A DNA stretch of 64,000 nucleotides from NCBI GenBank assembly GCA_017532085.1, contig JAFXJT010000046.1, positions 1 through 64,000 of the forward strand, read 5' to 3'. Positions 26,584-36,143 of this stretch are shown piece after piece. Source of the DNA: Oscillospiraceae bacterium (GTDB lineage: Bacteria; Bacillota; Clostridia; Oscillospirales; Ruminococcaceae). Position numbers and translations under genes: made by a program. The notes beneath the pieces were generated by a model. The model made no database searches and was not told the origin of the DNA. It saw only the letters and a list, made by a program, of their open reading frames with translations. Every line of letters starts with the position of its first letter. Within the stretch, counting starts at the first letter, position 1.

Positions 26584-27912
26584 TCAGTCCAGATTGAACA
26601 GAATATTGTTGAGAAGCGATTCCAGCAGCTCCTGGCGGCCGCTGCACAGAGAATCGGTTACTTCGCCTTTTTCCAGCGCATACTGTTCCAGCTTTGCCAT
26701 ATCGGCTTTGCCATCGAGGATTTCTTTGCCGATACCGGTTGTCCAGCTTGCATAGCGATCTGCTACGAACTGATCCAATCTGCCGTCGGCGATCAGTGCA
26801 CGCGCTGCTTTGAAGCCCAGTGCAAAGGTATCCATGCCGGCGATGAAGCTGTAAAAAATATCTTCGGGTGTATAAGAGCCTCTGCGAGTCTTGGCATCGA
26901 AGTTCAGACCGCCATTGGTAAAGCCGCCTGCCTTGATGACTTCATACATACAAAGGGTGGTATCATAGATGTTGGTGGGGAACTGGTCGGTATCCCATCC
27001 CAGCAGCGGATCGCCCTGATTGGCATCAATGGAGCCGAACACACCGTTTTCTCTTGCTACACGCAGCTCATGCTGGAAGGTGTGCTGTGCAAGTGTTGCG
27101 TGATTTGCCTCGATATTCATCTTGAAATCCTGATCAAGGCCATATTTTTTCAAGAAGCCGAGTACGGTAGCCGTATCGAAATCATATTGATGCTTGGTAG
27201 GCTCCTTGGGCTTTGGCTCGATGTAGAAATCACCGGTATAGCCTTGAGAACGTGCATAATCCACAGCCATTCTCAGCAGCCGAGCCATATTATCCAGTTC
27301 CAGTCCCATATCGGTATTCAGCAGGGTCTCATAGCCTTCGCGGCCGCCCCAGAAAACATAACCGTTGCCGCCCAGCTTGATGGTGGCATCGATTGCTTTT
27401 TTGATCTGCGCTGCTGTATAAGCAAACACATCAGCGGAAGGAGAGGTGCCGGCACCATGCATATAGCGAGGGTGATCAAAGCATTTTGCAGTACCCCAAA
27501 GCAGCTTTTTGGTAGGATCTGCTGCCATTTTCTCTGCAATATAGTCTACGATTTCATCGAGCTTTGCATTGGTCTCGGCAAGCGTGCCGTATTCGGGAGA
27601 AAGATCACGGTCATGGAAGCAGAAATAATCAATGGAAAGCTTATCCATGATTTCGAAAGCAGCATCAGCTTTGGCTTTTGCACGTGCAGCGGGATCACTT
27701 TCGCCCCATGTTTTATCGGCAGTACCGCAGCCGAACATATCGGTGCCGTCGCCGCCCATGGTATGCCACCAGCTCAATGCAAACTTCAGATGCTCCCGCA
27801 TGGGCTTGCCGTCGATCATCTCATCGGGATTGTAATACTTGAATGCCAGCGGATTGGTCGATTGCTTGCCTTCATAAGGGATTTTGCCGATGTTTGGGAA
27901 AAATTCGCGCAT
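26584..27912 (-). CDS. xylA: Xylose isomerase
   Basis: 442 residues, the long (class II) type. Visible signatures: [15 protein letters not shown] (catalytic His with Asp), [17 protein letters not shown], and metal-ligand segments [20 protein letters not shown] and [19 protein letters not shown]. Converts D-xylose to D-xylulose. First of the xylAB pair; a GGAGG lies about nine bases before the ATG at 27912. The 78 bases to the upstream membrane-protein gene show no strong promoter, so read-through from the pcrA direction is possible. Confidence 0.96.
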   Translation of the reverse strand: MREFFPNIGKIPYEGKQSTNPLAFKYYNPDEMIDGKPMREHLKFALSWWHTMGGDGTDMFGCGTADKTWGESDPAARAKAKADAAFEIMDKLSIDYFCFHDRDLSPEYGTLAETNAKLDEIVDYIAEKMAADPTKKLLWGTAKCFDHPRYMHGAGTSPSADVFAYTAAQIKKAIDATIKLGGNGYVFWGGREGYETLLNTDMGLELDNMARLLRMAVDYARSQGYTGDFYIEPKPKEPTKHQYDFDTATVLGFLKKYGLDQDFKMNIEANHATLAQHTFQHELRVARENGVFGSIDANQGDPLLGWDTDQFPTNIYDTTLCMYEVIKAGGFTNGGLNFDAKTRRGSYTPEDIFYSFIAGMDTFALGFKAARALIADGRLDQFVADRYASWTTGIGKEILDGKADMAKLEQYALEKGEVTDSLCSGRQELLESLLNNILFNLD

Positions 27913-27990
27913 AGTAGTAACCTCCTGTTCCGGATTCTTCTCCGGTTTATTTATTTTGAGAATGGGATCTCTGATACGGTCTTGCCGTAA

Positions 27991-29349
27991 TCATTCCAAC
28001 AAATATCCGTAACTTCTGACGGAAGGCACAAAGGTATTCTCTAAAATCGCAATATACTGACGGAAAACGGCCTTGCCATTGACATAGAGCACATCGTTTT
28101 CCGCAGGAACGCCCAATGTGGCAAGCTGTGTTTCGGTCAGATCGGCAAGAGGCATATCATAAGAAACCTCCAGCCCCAGCGATAAGAGCTGTTCATAGCC
28201 GATGGTGATGGTCTGGGTTTTCTCATAGAGCGTCAACCCCAGATCCTCTGCGGTCTGATTGCTCAGCAGATCTTTTTCGATGCAGATGCCCAGTGCCATG
28301 CGCTGACTCTTGGTCAGAGACGAGGCCTTATAAGTATCGGTATAGCCGATATGCAGACCCAGAATCTCCATCTGTGCAGAATTCAAGGTGAATACAGCAT
28401 CGGGATTGAGCTTTCGGAGCTGCTTGGTAATTTCTTCCCGCGTTTCGGTTTTCCATTCGGTTTTGAATTCGGTCTTAGGACGCTCCAGATAGATGCGTTT
28501 ATCATAGCCCATGGCATACCAGGTACAATGATCATATTGCCGATCGTAGGTATTTGGCTCCATGGAGACATACGTATTGCCGTCTGCGGTATCCTGCACC
28601 TCGATGACCTGGCAGCGATAGGTGCCGGAGGGCGAGATGCTTTGTTCGGCTACTGTTTCAATGGAGGAAGGCTTCAGAAGATCGATCACTGTGAGATAAC
28701 AGAAAGCGCCCAGTACATAGATCATCAGAAAAATCGATCCGAGAATGGTTTTGGTGCCTTCCTTAGTACCGTTGGCGAAGAAGGTGATCACTCCCATAAG
28801 GCCCAGCGGAATCAGCAGCACAAGATATTGATAATTGAACAGGAAAATGATGAAATAGAAGGGCATTGCCGCCATGACGCAAAATCGGGTCAGGATCTGA
28901 CGACGTGTAAACACCATGGCTGCCGTAAGTCCAAAGCAGATCAGGCTGATGCGCACACAGAAGGCAGTTCGCATTGCTTCAGGGATCTCCAGCCGATACA
29001 GCAGGCAATAGACCGAAAGCCATACAATACCGATCAGATACAAAACAGAAACCAAGGAAAGCACACATTGCGCAATAAAAATACCAAGCTGGAGCTTTGT
29101 CATTTTCTGCAGCGGCGTTTTATGTACCTTGCGTTTGCGCGGAGCAGATGCCGGATCGGTTTCATCTGTCTTGTTCCACGGGAGCTTTGTGCGGATGTTC
29201 TTGCCGAGCTGCATAAGCTTATCTTTACAGACCATGCAGCCATTGCGCAGCTTTTCGCCCATAGAGCCCAGCCATTTCTGGAAGGGCGTTTTGCCCGAAG
29301 ACGAGGTTGGCTTGCCGCCGTTTCCGGCGGACTTGCTATGTTCACTCAT
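27991..29349 (-). CDS. Membrane protein of unknown function
   Basis: 452 residues. A basic, probably cytoplasmic N-terminus of about 95 residues (rich in Lys, Ser, Pro) is followed by about five transmembrane helices (98-225) and a C-terminal soluble domain of about 220 residues that contains SISPSGTYRCQVIEVQDTADG and a repetitive pattern of short ...LGL... segments. No family is recognised. It starts 28 bases after pcrA with AAAGGAAG and is probably cotranscribed with it. Confidence 0.6.
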   Translation of the reverse strand: MSEHSKSAGNGGKPTSSSGKTPFQKWLGSMGEKLRNGCMVCKDKLMQLGKNIRTKLPWNKTDETDPASAPRKRKVHKTPLQKMTKLQLGIFIAQCVLSLVSVLYLIGIVWLSVYCLLYRLEIPEAMRTAFCVRISLICFGLTAAMVFTRRQILTRFCVMAAMPFYFIIFLFNYQYLVLLIPLGLMGVITFFANGTKEGTKTILGSIFLMIYVLGAFCYLTVIDLLKPSSIETVAEQSISPSGTYRCQVIEVQDTADGNTYVSMEPNTYDRQYDHCTWYAMGYDKRIYLERPKTEFKTEWKTETREEITKQLRKLNPDAVFTLNSAQMEILGLHIGYTDTYKASSLTKSQRMALGICIEKDLLSNQTAEDLGLTLYEKTQTITIGYEQLLSLGLEVSYDMPLADLTETQLATLGVPAENDVLYVNGKAVFRQYIAILENTFVPSVRSYGYLLE

Positions 29350-29377
29350 AGTGCTTCCTTTCGGAATTCATCAAAAT

Positions 29378-31786
29378 TCATACCTTACGGATTCTGGCAT
29401 ATTGTGCCATGACTTTTTTGGTGCCCACTTTATCAAAGGCGATCTCCAGCAAAGAATCTCCTGCCATATTGGCAACGCTGAGAATCGTGCCTTCTCCGAA
29501 TACGGAGTGGCGCACACGATCGCCCACGGCAAAAGAGACCTCCTTGACGGCAGCGCGCTGTTTGTTCTGCTGCGCCATCTGCTTTTGCAGTGAGATGGAT
29601 TGTACCGCATCCAGAGCAGGCGGTGCCTGTGTCAGAGAAGCTGCGGTGCTGTCATGCTTTTCGATCAGCTCCGGATGGATCTCCTTCACGAAACGCGAAG
29701 CAAAATTGCGGGATGTCATGCCATGCAGCATACGGTGCGAGGTGCTCAGCACATACAGACGCCGTTTGGCACGGGTGATGGCGACATAAGCCAGTCTGCG
29801 TTCTTCTTCCAAATCCTGCTGGGTATCCATGCAGCGCATATTGGGGAAAATACCATCTTCCATGCCCAGCAGGAATACGGTATCGTATTCCAGACCCTTT
29901 GCGGCATGCACTGTCATGAGCGTGACGGCATCGGTGCTTTCATCCGCTCTGTCCTGATCGGTGTACAGCGAGATTTCCTCCAGAAAACCGCCCAGTGTGG
30001 GTTCATCGGTACTTTCCATATAATTGAGGATGCTGGTTTTCACTTCCATGACATTTTCCAGTCTGGTGAGGCCTTCATCGCCTTGGCTTTTGAGCATATC
30101 GGCATAGCCGGTACGCTTCAGCACCTCGTCATAGAACGCATCCAGCGGCAGAGATTCGGAAAGCTCTGTAAGCTTATCAAACATTTTGGCGATCCCCTGC
30201 AGGACGGCTGCCTTACGGGACAAAACAGGATAATCCGAAGCGGTGCGCAGCACCTCCAGCGGCGTAATGCGAAGATCCTCGGCAATCCCGCCGATGTCGG
30301 CAAGGGTCTGCGGGCCGATGCTGCGCTTGGGCTCATTGATAATACGGCGGAACCGCAGCGCATCATGGTTGTTATTGATTACGCACAGATAGGCGACCAC
30401 ATCTTTGATTTCTTTGCGGTCATAAAAACGCAGACCGCCGTAAATCCGATATGGAACACCGCCTTGTGCAAGATGACGCTCCAGACTGTTGGAAAGAGAG
30501 TGGGTACGATACAGAACGGCATGATCGCCGTAAGAGCCGCCCTCTTTGACACGGGCGAGAATGGTATCTACCACAAAGGATGCTTCATCATTCTGATCCT
30601 GTGCTTTATACCAGTAAATCCGTTCGCCCTCATCCGAGGCTGTCCAGAGCGTTTTCTCCTTCCGTTCGACGTTGTTGCGGATCACGGAGTTTGCAGCTTC
30701 GAGAATGCGTCCGGTAGAACGGTAATTCTGCTCCAGACGGATGACCTTGCAGGCGGGGAACTGCGATTCAAAGGAAAGAATATTTTCAATGGTTGCGCCG
30801 CGGAATTTATAGATGCTCTGATCGTCATCGCCTACCACACAAAGATTTTCGTTCTTTTGTGCCAACAGACGAATCAGCTCATACTGCGCTTTGTTGGTAT
30901 CCTGATATTCATCCACCAGCAGATAACGACAGCGATTCTGATAGATTTCCAATACATCGGGACATTCGGTGAACAGCTTTACGGTCAGCGCAATGATATC
31001 ATCGAAATCCAAAGCATTGGATGCTCTGAGCTTTGCCTGGTAAGCAGCATAGAGCTTTGCGATCTTGACACGGCGGAAATCGCCTTCGGCATCGGCAAGC
31101 ATTTGTTCGGGTGTGATCAGACGATCCTTGGCACGGCTGATTTCATTTGCCATGACTTTGGGCGGAAATGCTTTTTCCGAAATGCCTGCGCCGGTAATGG
31201 GATCGCTGACGGCAGGATCGGAGAAGCAGGCAGTGATGACACGCTGGCTGTCATCTTTATCATAGATGGTAAAGGTGCGGTCATAGCCCAGACGATCGAT
31301 ATGCTGCCGCAGGATGCGTACACAGGCGCTGTGGAAGGTAGCGGCCCATACGGTTGCGGCATCATCACCCAAAATAGACTCCAGACGGCTTTTCAGCTCG
31401 CCGGCAGCTTTGTTGGTGAAGGTGATTGCAAGAATATTCCATCCCCGGATCGGATTGACCGCAAGGATTTCTGAAAGGCGTTGTGCATCGGGTGCTTCGT
31501 CACCGTCGGCAACCGCCTGAAGATAGCGTTGTTCCTCGGGAGAAATCGCACCGCACTGGCCATAATAGGCATCGCCGAACTGCATCATAAAGGCGACTCG
31601 ATTGACAATGGCGGTGGTTTTTCCGCTGCCGGCACCTGCCAGCACCACAACAGGTCCGTTGACGGTACGGACAGCCTCCTGCTGGGGCGGATTGAGTTTG
31701 CGTGATGTAAGAAGCCGGTCAATGGCGGCTTGTTTGAGTTGATCGATGGTTTGCATATTTGAAATCTGCTCCGTTTCTTCATCCAA
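29378..31786 (-). CDS. pcrA: UvrD/PcrA-type superfamily 1 DNA helicase
   Basis: 802 residues. Helicase motifs in order: Q motif NPPQQEAVRT; motif I VVLAGAGSGKTTAIVNRV; Ia ILAITFTNKAAGELKSRL; II YLLVDEYQDTNKAQYELI; III VVGDDDQSIYKFRGA; IV QNYRSTGRILEAAN; V VTLMTVHAAKGLEYDTVFL; VI RRLAYVAITRAKRRLYVL. A 3'-5' helicase for repair and removal of RNA polymerase or recombinase. The C-terminal FAVGDRVRHSVFGEGTILSV is the Tudor-like tail of PcrA. Start is not certain: ATG at 31786 lacks a clear Shine-Dalgarno, and an in-frame ATG at 31756 has GGAG 12 bases upstream. Confidence 0.93.
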   Translation of the reverse strand: MDEETEQISNMQTIDQLKQAAIDRLLTSRKLNPPQQEAVRTVNGPVVVLAGAGSGKTTAIVNRVAFMMQFGDAYYGQCGAISPEEQRYLQAVADGDEAPDAQRLSEILAVNPIRGWNILAITFTNKAAGELKSRLESILGDDAATVWAATFHSACVRILRQHIDRLGYDRTFTIYDKDDSQRVITACFSDPAVSDPITGAGISEKAFPPKVMANEISRAKDRLITPEQMLADAEGDFRRVKIAKLYAAYQAKLRASNALDFDDIIALTVKLFTECPDVLEIYQNRCRYLLVDEYQDTNKAQYELIRLLAQKNENLCVVGDDDQSIYKFRGATIENILSFESQFPACKVIRLEQNYRSTGRILEAANSVIRNNVERKEKTLWTASDEGERIYWYKAQDQNDEASFVVDTILARVKEGGSYGDHAVLYRTHSLSNSLERHLAQGGVPYRIYGGLRFYDRKEIKDVVAYLCVINNNHDALRFRRIINEPKRSIGPQTLADIGGIAEDLRITPLEVLRTASDYPVLSRKAAVLQGIAKMFDKLTELSESLPLDAFYDEVLKRTGYADMLKSQGDEGLTRLENVMEVKTSILNYMESTDEPTLGGFLEEISLYTDQDRADESTDAVTLMTVHAAKGLEYDTVFLLGMEDGIFPNMRCMDTQQDLEEERRLAYVAITRAKRRLYVLSTSHRMLHGMTSRNFASRFVKEIHPELIEKHDSTAASLTQAPPALDAVQSISLQKQMAQQNKQRAAVKEVSFAVGDRVRHSVFGEGTILSVANMAGDSLLEIAFDKVGTKKVMAQYARIRKV

Positions 31787-31849
31787 GTGTTCGTGCTAAG
31801 TGCCTAAAGCGCCCATCAGCGCATTCAGTGCACAGGATGACACAATACC

Positions 31850-31878
31850 ATTATAGCATAAATCTTGCTGCTTGAAAA
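31850..31878 (-). promoter_or_regulatory. pcrA promoter
   Basis: On the minus strand TTTTCA (31878-31873), 17-base spacer, TATAAT (31855-31850) with TGC extended -10. The 31787-32061 interval holds this and the divergent promoter below, with A/T-rich tracts between, and no gene. Confidence 0.6.
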
Positions 31879-32000
31879 GGGCTGAATTGTAAATTTTACG
31901 GTTTTTTTTAAAAAAAGCGATTTTGCGGATGCTCTTTTGAATTCCATTGAGATTTTTTGCTTTTTTTGATAAAACGCTTTTCTTTTTTGTCAATTTCCTG

Positions 32001-32006
32001 TATAAT
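32001..32006 (+). promoter_or_regulatory. -10 box for the AI-2E permease-nadA operon
   Basis: A perfect TATAAT preceded by TG; the -35 at 17-base spacing is poor (T-rich). About 55 bases upstream of the start codon at 32062. Confidence 0.45.
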
Positions 32007-32061
32007 AGAAGTGATACCCTCTGCGGTGTACAGAACGACTCGAAGAATCGGGGGAATACAC

Positions 32062-33369
32062 ATGAGAATCAAAATTACCGAAAAACAGAAATCGGTTGCT
32101 GTATGTACAATCTGGGTCTTTGCGGTTTGCTTGCTGCTTTCCATTGCGGTATGGCGGTTTTCCGCATTGGTTGCGATTGCGAAAAAGGTTATTGCGGTGC
32201 TGGCTCCTGTAATCTGGGGCTTGGTCATTGCTTATCTGATGAGTCCGCTGCAAAACTGGATCGAAAAGAAGCTCGGAAAGCTTACGGATCGCAAAAAGGA
32301 ACATCCTGTATTGCGCCGTTCCATTGCGGTCACCATTACCATTCTGCTGCTGCTGACGGTGTTGGTGGGATTGATTGCCATGCTGCTGCCGGAGATTGTG
32401 GAGAGCTTGAAGGGACTTATGGGAAATCTGCCGGAATATATGACCAATGCCGGCACCTGGATTGCCGATCATATTGCGGGGCTGAAGGAAACACAGCCTC
32501 AGCTGCATGCTGCAGTGATTTCCATGCTGGGCAGTCTGCAGAACGGATTGACCAATCTGATTTCCGAATTTGAGCCGAAGGTGGACAGCCTTGTCAGTGG
32601 TGCCAACCTCATCGGTTCGATTACCAGCGGTGCCTATTCGATCTTCAATGCGGTCAAGAATTTTGTGCTGGGCATCATGGTTGCCATTTATCTGCTTTAT
32701 AACAAAGAACGGTATCTTGCACAGATCAAAAAGCTGATGTATGCGTTGTTCCCGGAGAAAAAGGTGCATACTGCACTGCATGTCGGTTCCCGCATCAGCT
32801 ATACCTTCATGCATTTTCTTTCCGGCAAGAGTCTGGATTCCCTTATCATCGGGCTGCTTTGTTTTCTGGGCATGACGCTTATGGATATGCCGTATACGGT
32901 ATTGATTTCCCTGATTGTGGGAGTGACAAATATCATTCCGTTTTTCGGTCCCTTTATCGGTGCGATTCCCAGTGCATTTCTGATTTTGCTTTCGCAGCCT
33001 TCCAAGGTGATTCCCTTTGTGATTTTCATTCTTGTCCTGCAGCAGTTCGACGGCAATTTTCTTGGGCCTAAAATCCTGGGTGATTCTCTGGGACTGCCCA
33101 CCTTCTGGGTTTTGTTTGCGATTTTTGCCGGCGGCGGATTGTTTGGCTTTGTCGGTATGGTGGCATTTGTACCGCTGTTTGCAGCACTGTATACCTTCAC
33201 AAAAGAGTTCCTGGCACAGCGGCTTTCCCGCAAGGGCTTGCCCTGTGATACGGACAGCTATATGACAGGCGACCCTGTCTTTGCAGAAAAGCTGCTGACG
33301 GCTCCGGAATCAGACCCTGTTGTCGCCGGAGAAGAAATGCCGCATGGAAAGGAGCAGGAAGATCAATGA
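32062..33369 (+). CDS. AI-2E/YdiK-YtvI-family permease
   Basis: 435 residues. Two N-terminal helices, an extended central soluble segment (about 95-215), then six C-terminal helices with GLLCFLGMTLMDMPYTVLIS, GVTNIIPFFGPFIGAIPSAF and FDGNFLGPKILGDSLGLPTFW, the diagnostic motifs of the AI-2E/PerM family. Members have been linked to autoinducer-2 export, Na+/H+ antiport and lipid flipping; the substrate here is open. ATG at 32062 follows a GGGGGA Shine-Dalgarno. Its TGA overlaps the nadA ATG (ATGA), so the two are translationally coupled. Confidence 0.88.
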   Translation: MRIKITEKQKSVAVCTIWVFAVCLLLSIAVWRFSALVAIAKKVIAVLAPVIWGLVIAYLMSPLQNWIEKKLGKLTDRKKEHPVLRRSIAVTITILLLLTVLVGLIAMLLPEIVESLKGLMGNLPEYMTNAGTWIADHIAGLKETQPQLHAAVISMLGSLQNGLTNLISEFEPKVDSLVSGANLIGSITSGAYSIFNAVKNFVLGIMVAIYLLYNKERYLAQIKKLMYALFPEKKVHTALHVGSRISYTFMHFLSGKSLDSLIIGLLCFLGMTLMDMPYTVLISLIVGVTNIIPFFGPFIGAIPSAFLILLSQPSKVIPFVIFILVLQQFDGNFLGPKILGDSLGLPTFWVLFAIFAGGGLFGFVGMVAFVPLFAALYTFTKEFLAQRLSRKGLPCDTDSYMTGDPVFAEKLLTAPESDPVVAGEEMPHGKEQEDQ

Positions 33370-34301
33370 CAGCAAGAACACTTTATGAAGTACAGCAGCA
33401 TATTTTGCAGCTGAAAAAAGAAACGGGTGTCTGTATTCTGGCACATAGCTATCAATCTCCCGAAATACTGGAAATTGCCGATATTACCGGAGACAGCTAT
33501 CGGCTGAGTGCGATGGCAGGAAAAACCGATGCTGCACGTCTGCTGTTGTGCGGCGTGCGCTTTATGGCAGAGACTGCCAAACTGTTGAATCCGCAAAAAC
33601 AGATCTATGAGGCCAATCCCAATGCCGGATGTCCAATGGCAGAGCAGTTTTCGCCTGAGGAGATCCTTGAAAAGAAACATGCGCTGGGTGATTGTGCTGT
33701 GGTGGCATATGTGAACACCTCAGCGGCACTGAAGGCGGTCAGCGATGTATGTGTGACCTCCTCCTCGGCGGTGGAAATTGTAAGGAATATGCCCCAGCAG
33801 GAGATTTTGTTTATTCCCGATTGCAATCTGGGAGCGTATGTCCAGCAGCAATGTCCCGAAAAGAAACTGCATTTTCTCAAGGGCGGCTGTCCATATCACG
33901 GTGCAGTCACCGTTGCGGAAGGGCAAGCTGCAAAAGCGGCACATCCGGAAGCGCTTATGCTGGTGCATCCCGAATGCAATCCGGCGATCTCGGCGATGGC
34001 GGATTATGTCGGTGCAACCTCCGGCATTATGCAGTTTGCAAAGCAAAGCGATGCAAAGGAATTTATCATCGGTACGGAAATCAGCATCGTCATGCATCTT
34101 GCGCTGGAATGTCCGAAGAAGCGGTTTTATCCGATTACCAGTCGTCTGATTTGTCCCGATATGCGGGTAACGACGCTGATGGATATTGAACGGGTTCTGG
34201 AGCAGATTGCAGCCGGCTCGGCAGAGGAGCTGCTTTTGCCGGATGCTTTGATGGCTCCTGCAAGACATTGTCTGGATGAGATGCTGCGTCTGGGCGGCTG
34301 A
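33366..34301 (+). CDS. nadA: Quinolinate synthase
   Basis: 311 residues. Condenses iminoaspartate with dihydroxyacetone phosphate to quinolinate, using a [4Fe-4S] cluster. Recognisable: ILAHSYQSPEILEIADITGDS at the N-terminus, and the three cluster-type cysteines in NPNAGCPMAEQ, VHPECNPAIS and RLICPDMRV. NadB (aspartate oxidase) and NadC normally sit next to NadA, but neither is here; instead nadA is coupled by an ATGA overlap to an AI-2E-type permease. No NiaR operator was identified. No strong terminator is seen after the stop. Confidence 0.93.
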   Translation: MTARTLYEVQQHILQLKKETGVCILAHSYQSPEILEIADITGDSYRLSAMAGKTDAARLLLCGVRFMAETAKLLNPQKQIYEANPNAGCPMAEQFSPEEILEKKHALGDCAVVAYVNTSAALKAVSDVCVTSSSAVEIVRNMPQQEILFIPDCNLGAYVQQQCPEKKLHFLKGGCPYHGAVTVAEGQAAKAAHPEALMLVHPECNPAISAMADYVGATSGIMQFAKQSDAKEFIIGTEISIVMHLALECPKKRFYPITSRLICPDMRVTTLMDIERVLEQIAAGSAEELLLPDALMAPARHCLDEMLRLGG

Positions 34302-34579
34302 TTCCGGTCCGGCATATCGGAAAGGCGGAATGGGCATACCATACAATACAATGATACATAGGAACAAAAGAGCAGCAGGGTGAGCAGTCTTCCGCACCGG
34401 AAATTGCGAACTGGTGGCTTCATCGGCAATCTCAACAGCGTTTGCTGATCATTTTGAGCGGATTTGGTTCCTGTGGAATATACGATGCGCTATGAACCGG
34501 AGAATTCTCTCTTGGGCGAAAATGCCATCGGTTGGTATATGCCCTGAGCTGGAAACAACATACCAAATCGGAGGTGACG

Positions 34580-35545
34580 ATGATGCAGACTATCTCAGAA
34601 CAGGAAGAAGCACCGGTTGCACAGACCGCATGGGACGATGAGGATGAAGCGTTTCTGCGTGAATGGCTGATGGAGCGGAAATATGCCCGCCGCAGACTGA
34701 CCTTATGGTTTTTATGCGGTACGGTAATTGTTGTTCTTCTGTTTTATGCGGCAGATCACTCGGAGCATCTCTTTGAGATGATTGCAGTGGTCAGCTTTTT
34801 TGCAATGCTGATTTACATTTGGGCGCTCAGTTACAGCAATCGCAAGGCGATGCGGCAGCTCTGGGAGGAATATCCCGAGCTGCTTGCGACCAATGATGAA
34901 TGGAGCATTCGTGAGACGCAGCATCGAAAGCGTTTTCATCAAAAACAATGGGTTATTCTGCTGCTTGGAGTTGTCGGTATGATATTCCTGCGCACGCCCT
35001 TTGTACTGGTGATTGCAGCGATTGCTGCAGCTTATGTGGGCCGTTCCGATCAGACGCTGCAGCAGGCACCTGTGATCGTGCGCCTGCAGGAGAATGAAAA
35101 AAAGCATACACAGCGTCTGGGCTGCCTTTGGGCATTGATCCCTGTCTTGGCAACCGGAGTGATTCTGCTGGAAAGTATGCTGGGCTTTGTAGCGAATGCC
35201 AGAGTCAGTTCCATGAATTCCAATGCCCGCTATGTGTATCAGACAGCAGCGCAGTGGCAGCAGGAGCAGGATGAATGCAATCTGCCCTTTGCCTTGCAAA
35301 CACAGATCATCAATTGCAGCGTCCCTGCCGAGGAAGGCAGCTTTGCAGCTTATCTGCAGGATATGACAAGCTTGCAAGAGTATTGTGCTATTGTTTGTGA
35401 TGAGGATGGCAAGGTACAGTATGCGCTGTATGCCAAAATCCCCATCACGGAAAACCAGCTTACACCTATGACGCTGGAAGAACAGCGCCGCATAGAAAGC
35501 AGTTTGTTTACCAGAGGGCAAGCTGTCGGCTGTTATCGTCCATAA
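34580..35545 (+). CDS. Membrane protein of unknown function
   Basis: About 321 residues. An acidic N-terminus, two paired transmembrane segments (LTLWFLCGTVIVVLLFY and IAVVSFFAMLIYIWAL), a basic loop (TQHRKRFHQKQW), a hydrophobic hairpin (VILLLGVVGMIFLRT...LVIAAIAAAYVG), another helix (LWALIPVLATGVILLESML) and an extracytoplasmic C-terminal domain of about 120 residues. No family recognised. GGAGG at 34570-34574 serves either ATG 34580 or ATG 34583. The 278 bases from nadA show no gene and no clear promoter. Confidence 0.55.
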   Translation: MMQTISEQEEAPVAQTAWDDEDEAFLREWLMERKYARRRLTLWFLCGTVIVVLLFYAADHSEHLFEMIAVVSFFAMLIYIWALSYSNRKAMRQLWEEYPELLATNDEWSIRETQHRKRFHQKQWVILLLGVVGMIFLRTPFVLVIAAIAAAYVGRSDQTLQQAPVIVRLQENEKKHTQRLGCLWALIPVLATGVILLESMLGFVANARVSSMNSNARYVYQTAAQWQQEQDECNLPFALQTQIINCSVPAEEGSFAAYLQDMTSLQEYCAIVCDEDGKVQYALYAKIPITENQLTPMTLEEQRRIESSLFTRGQAVGCYRP

Positions 35546-35603
35546 GCATGACCGATGCGGCAGCAGCATTTGCTGTCGGATTTATATCAAGGAGGCGGAA
35601 CAT

Positions 35604-36047
35604 TTGAATATGCAGCAGCAAGACGGATTTGCAACACAATCCGCACCCGAACCGCAGCAAGATACCGTGCAGCAGACACAGCAGGCTGCACCCCAGGCGC
35701 ATACCAATGCAGTACGTGATCCCGATGTGCGTTTTTGCCGCAACTGCGGCAAGCAGATCCAATGGCGGGCAGCCGTTTGCGTGCATTGCAATACCGTGCT
35801 CAATCCCGTAGCATATCAGCGTGCTCGGAAAATGGTGGAGGATCGCAATGCAAGAGTTACCAGAGCAGAGCTGATTCGCAGCGGAGTGTTCCCGATTTAC
35901 GGCTTTTCACTTGCACGCCGTTATCAGCAGGATCGTCCGCAGGTTGCAAAGCCCTGCAGAACTGCCGCACGGATCGGCGCGGTGTTATGGTGCATTGCCA
36001 TTGCGGCAGTATGCGGCGTGGCGTGGTATTTGACATCCATTGCATAA
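35604..36047 (+). CDS. Zinc-ribbon, single-span membrane protein
   Basis: 147 residues. Gln/Pro-rich N-terminus, then a double CxxC zinc ribbon (RFCRNCGKQIQWRAAVCVHC, about residues 44-63), a basic linker, and a C-terminal transmembrane helix (GAVLWCIAIAAVCGVAWYL). Zinc ribbons of this type are widespread in small Clostridia membrane proteins of unknown role. TTG at 35604 is preferred as start because GGAGG (35591-35595) is eight bases upstream; the in-frame ATG two codons later would be 14 bases away. It lies 58 bases after the preceding membrane protein gene and is probably in its transcript. Confidence 0.6.
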   Translation: MNMQQQDGFATQSAPEPQQDTVQQTQQAAPQAHTNAVRDPDVRFCRNCGKQIQWRAAVCVHCNTVLNPVAYQRARKMVEDRNARVTRAELIRSGVFPIYGFSLARRYQQDRPQVAKPCRTAARIGAVLWCIAIAAVCGVAWYLTSIA

Positions 36048-36060
36048 TAGCTTGCATAGG

Positions 36061-36089
36061 TTGACTTTTTTGCCATTTTGTAGTACAAT
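36061..36089 (+). promoter_or_regulatory. tyrS promoter
   Basis: TTGACT (36061-36066), 17-base spacer, TACAAT (36084-36089). The leader is about 48 bases, so no T-box fits. Confidence 0.75.
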
Positions 36090-36143
36090 AAATCCGTATG
36101 AGTATCCGAAGATATCAGAATGTACAGAAAGGATTCGATTTCC

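Noticed and set aside
34302..34579. Gene or RNA in the 278 bases after nadA
   Set aside because: No open frame has a Shine-Dalgarno or a protein-like composition, and no strong stem with a T-run was found.
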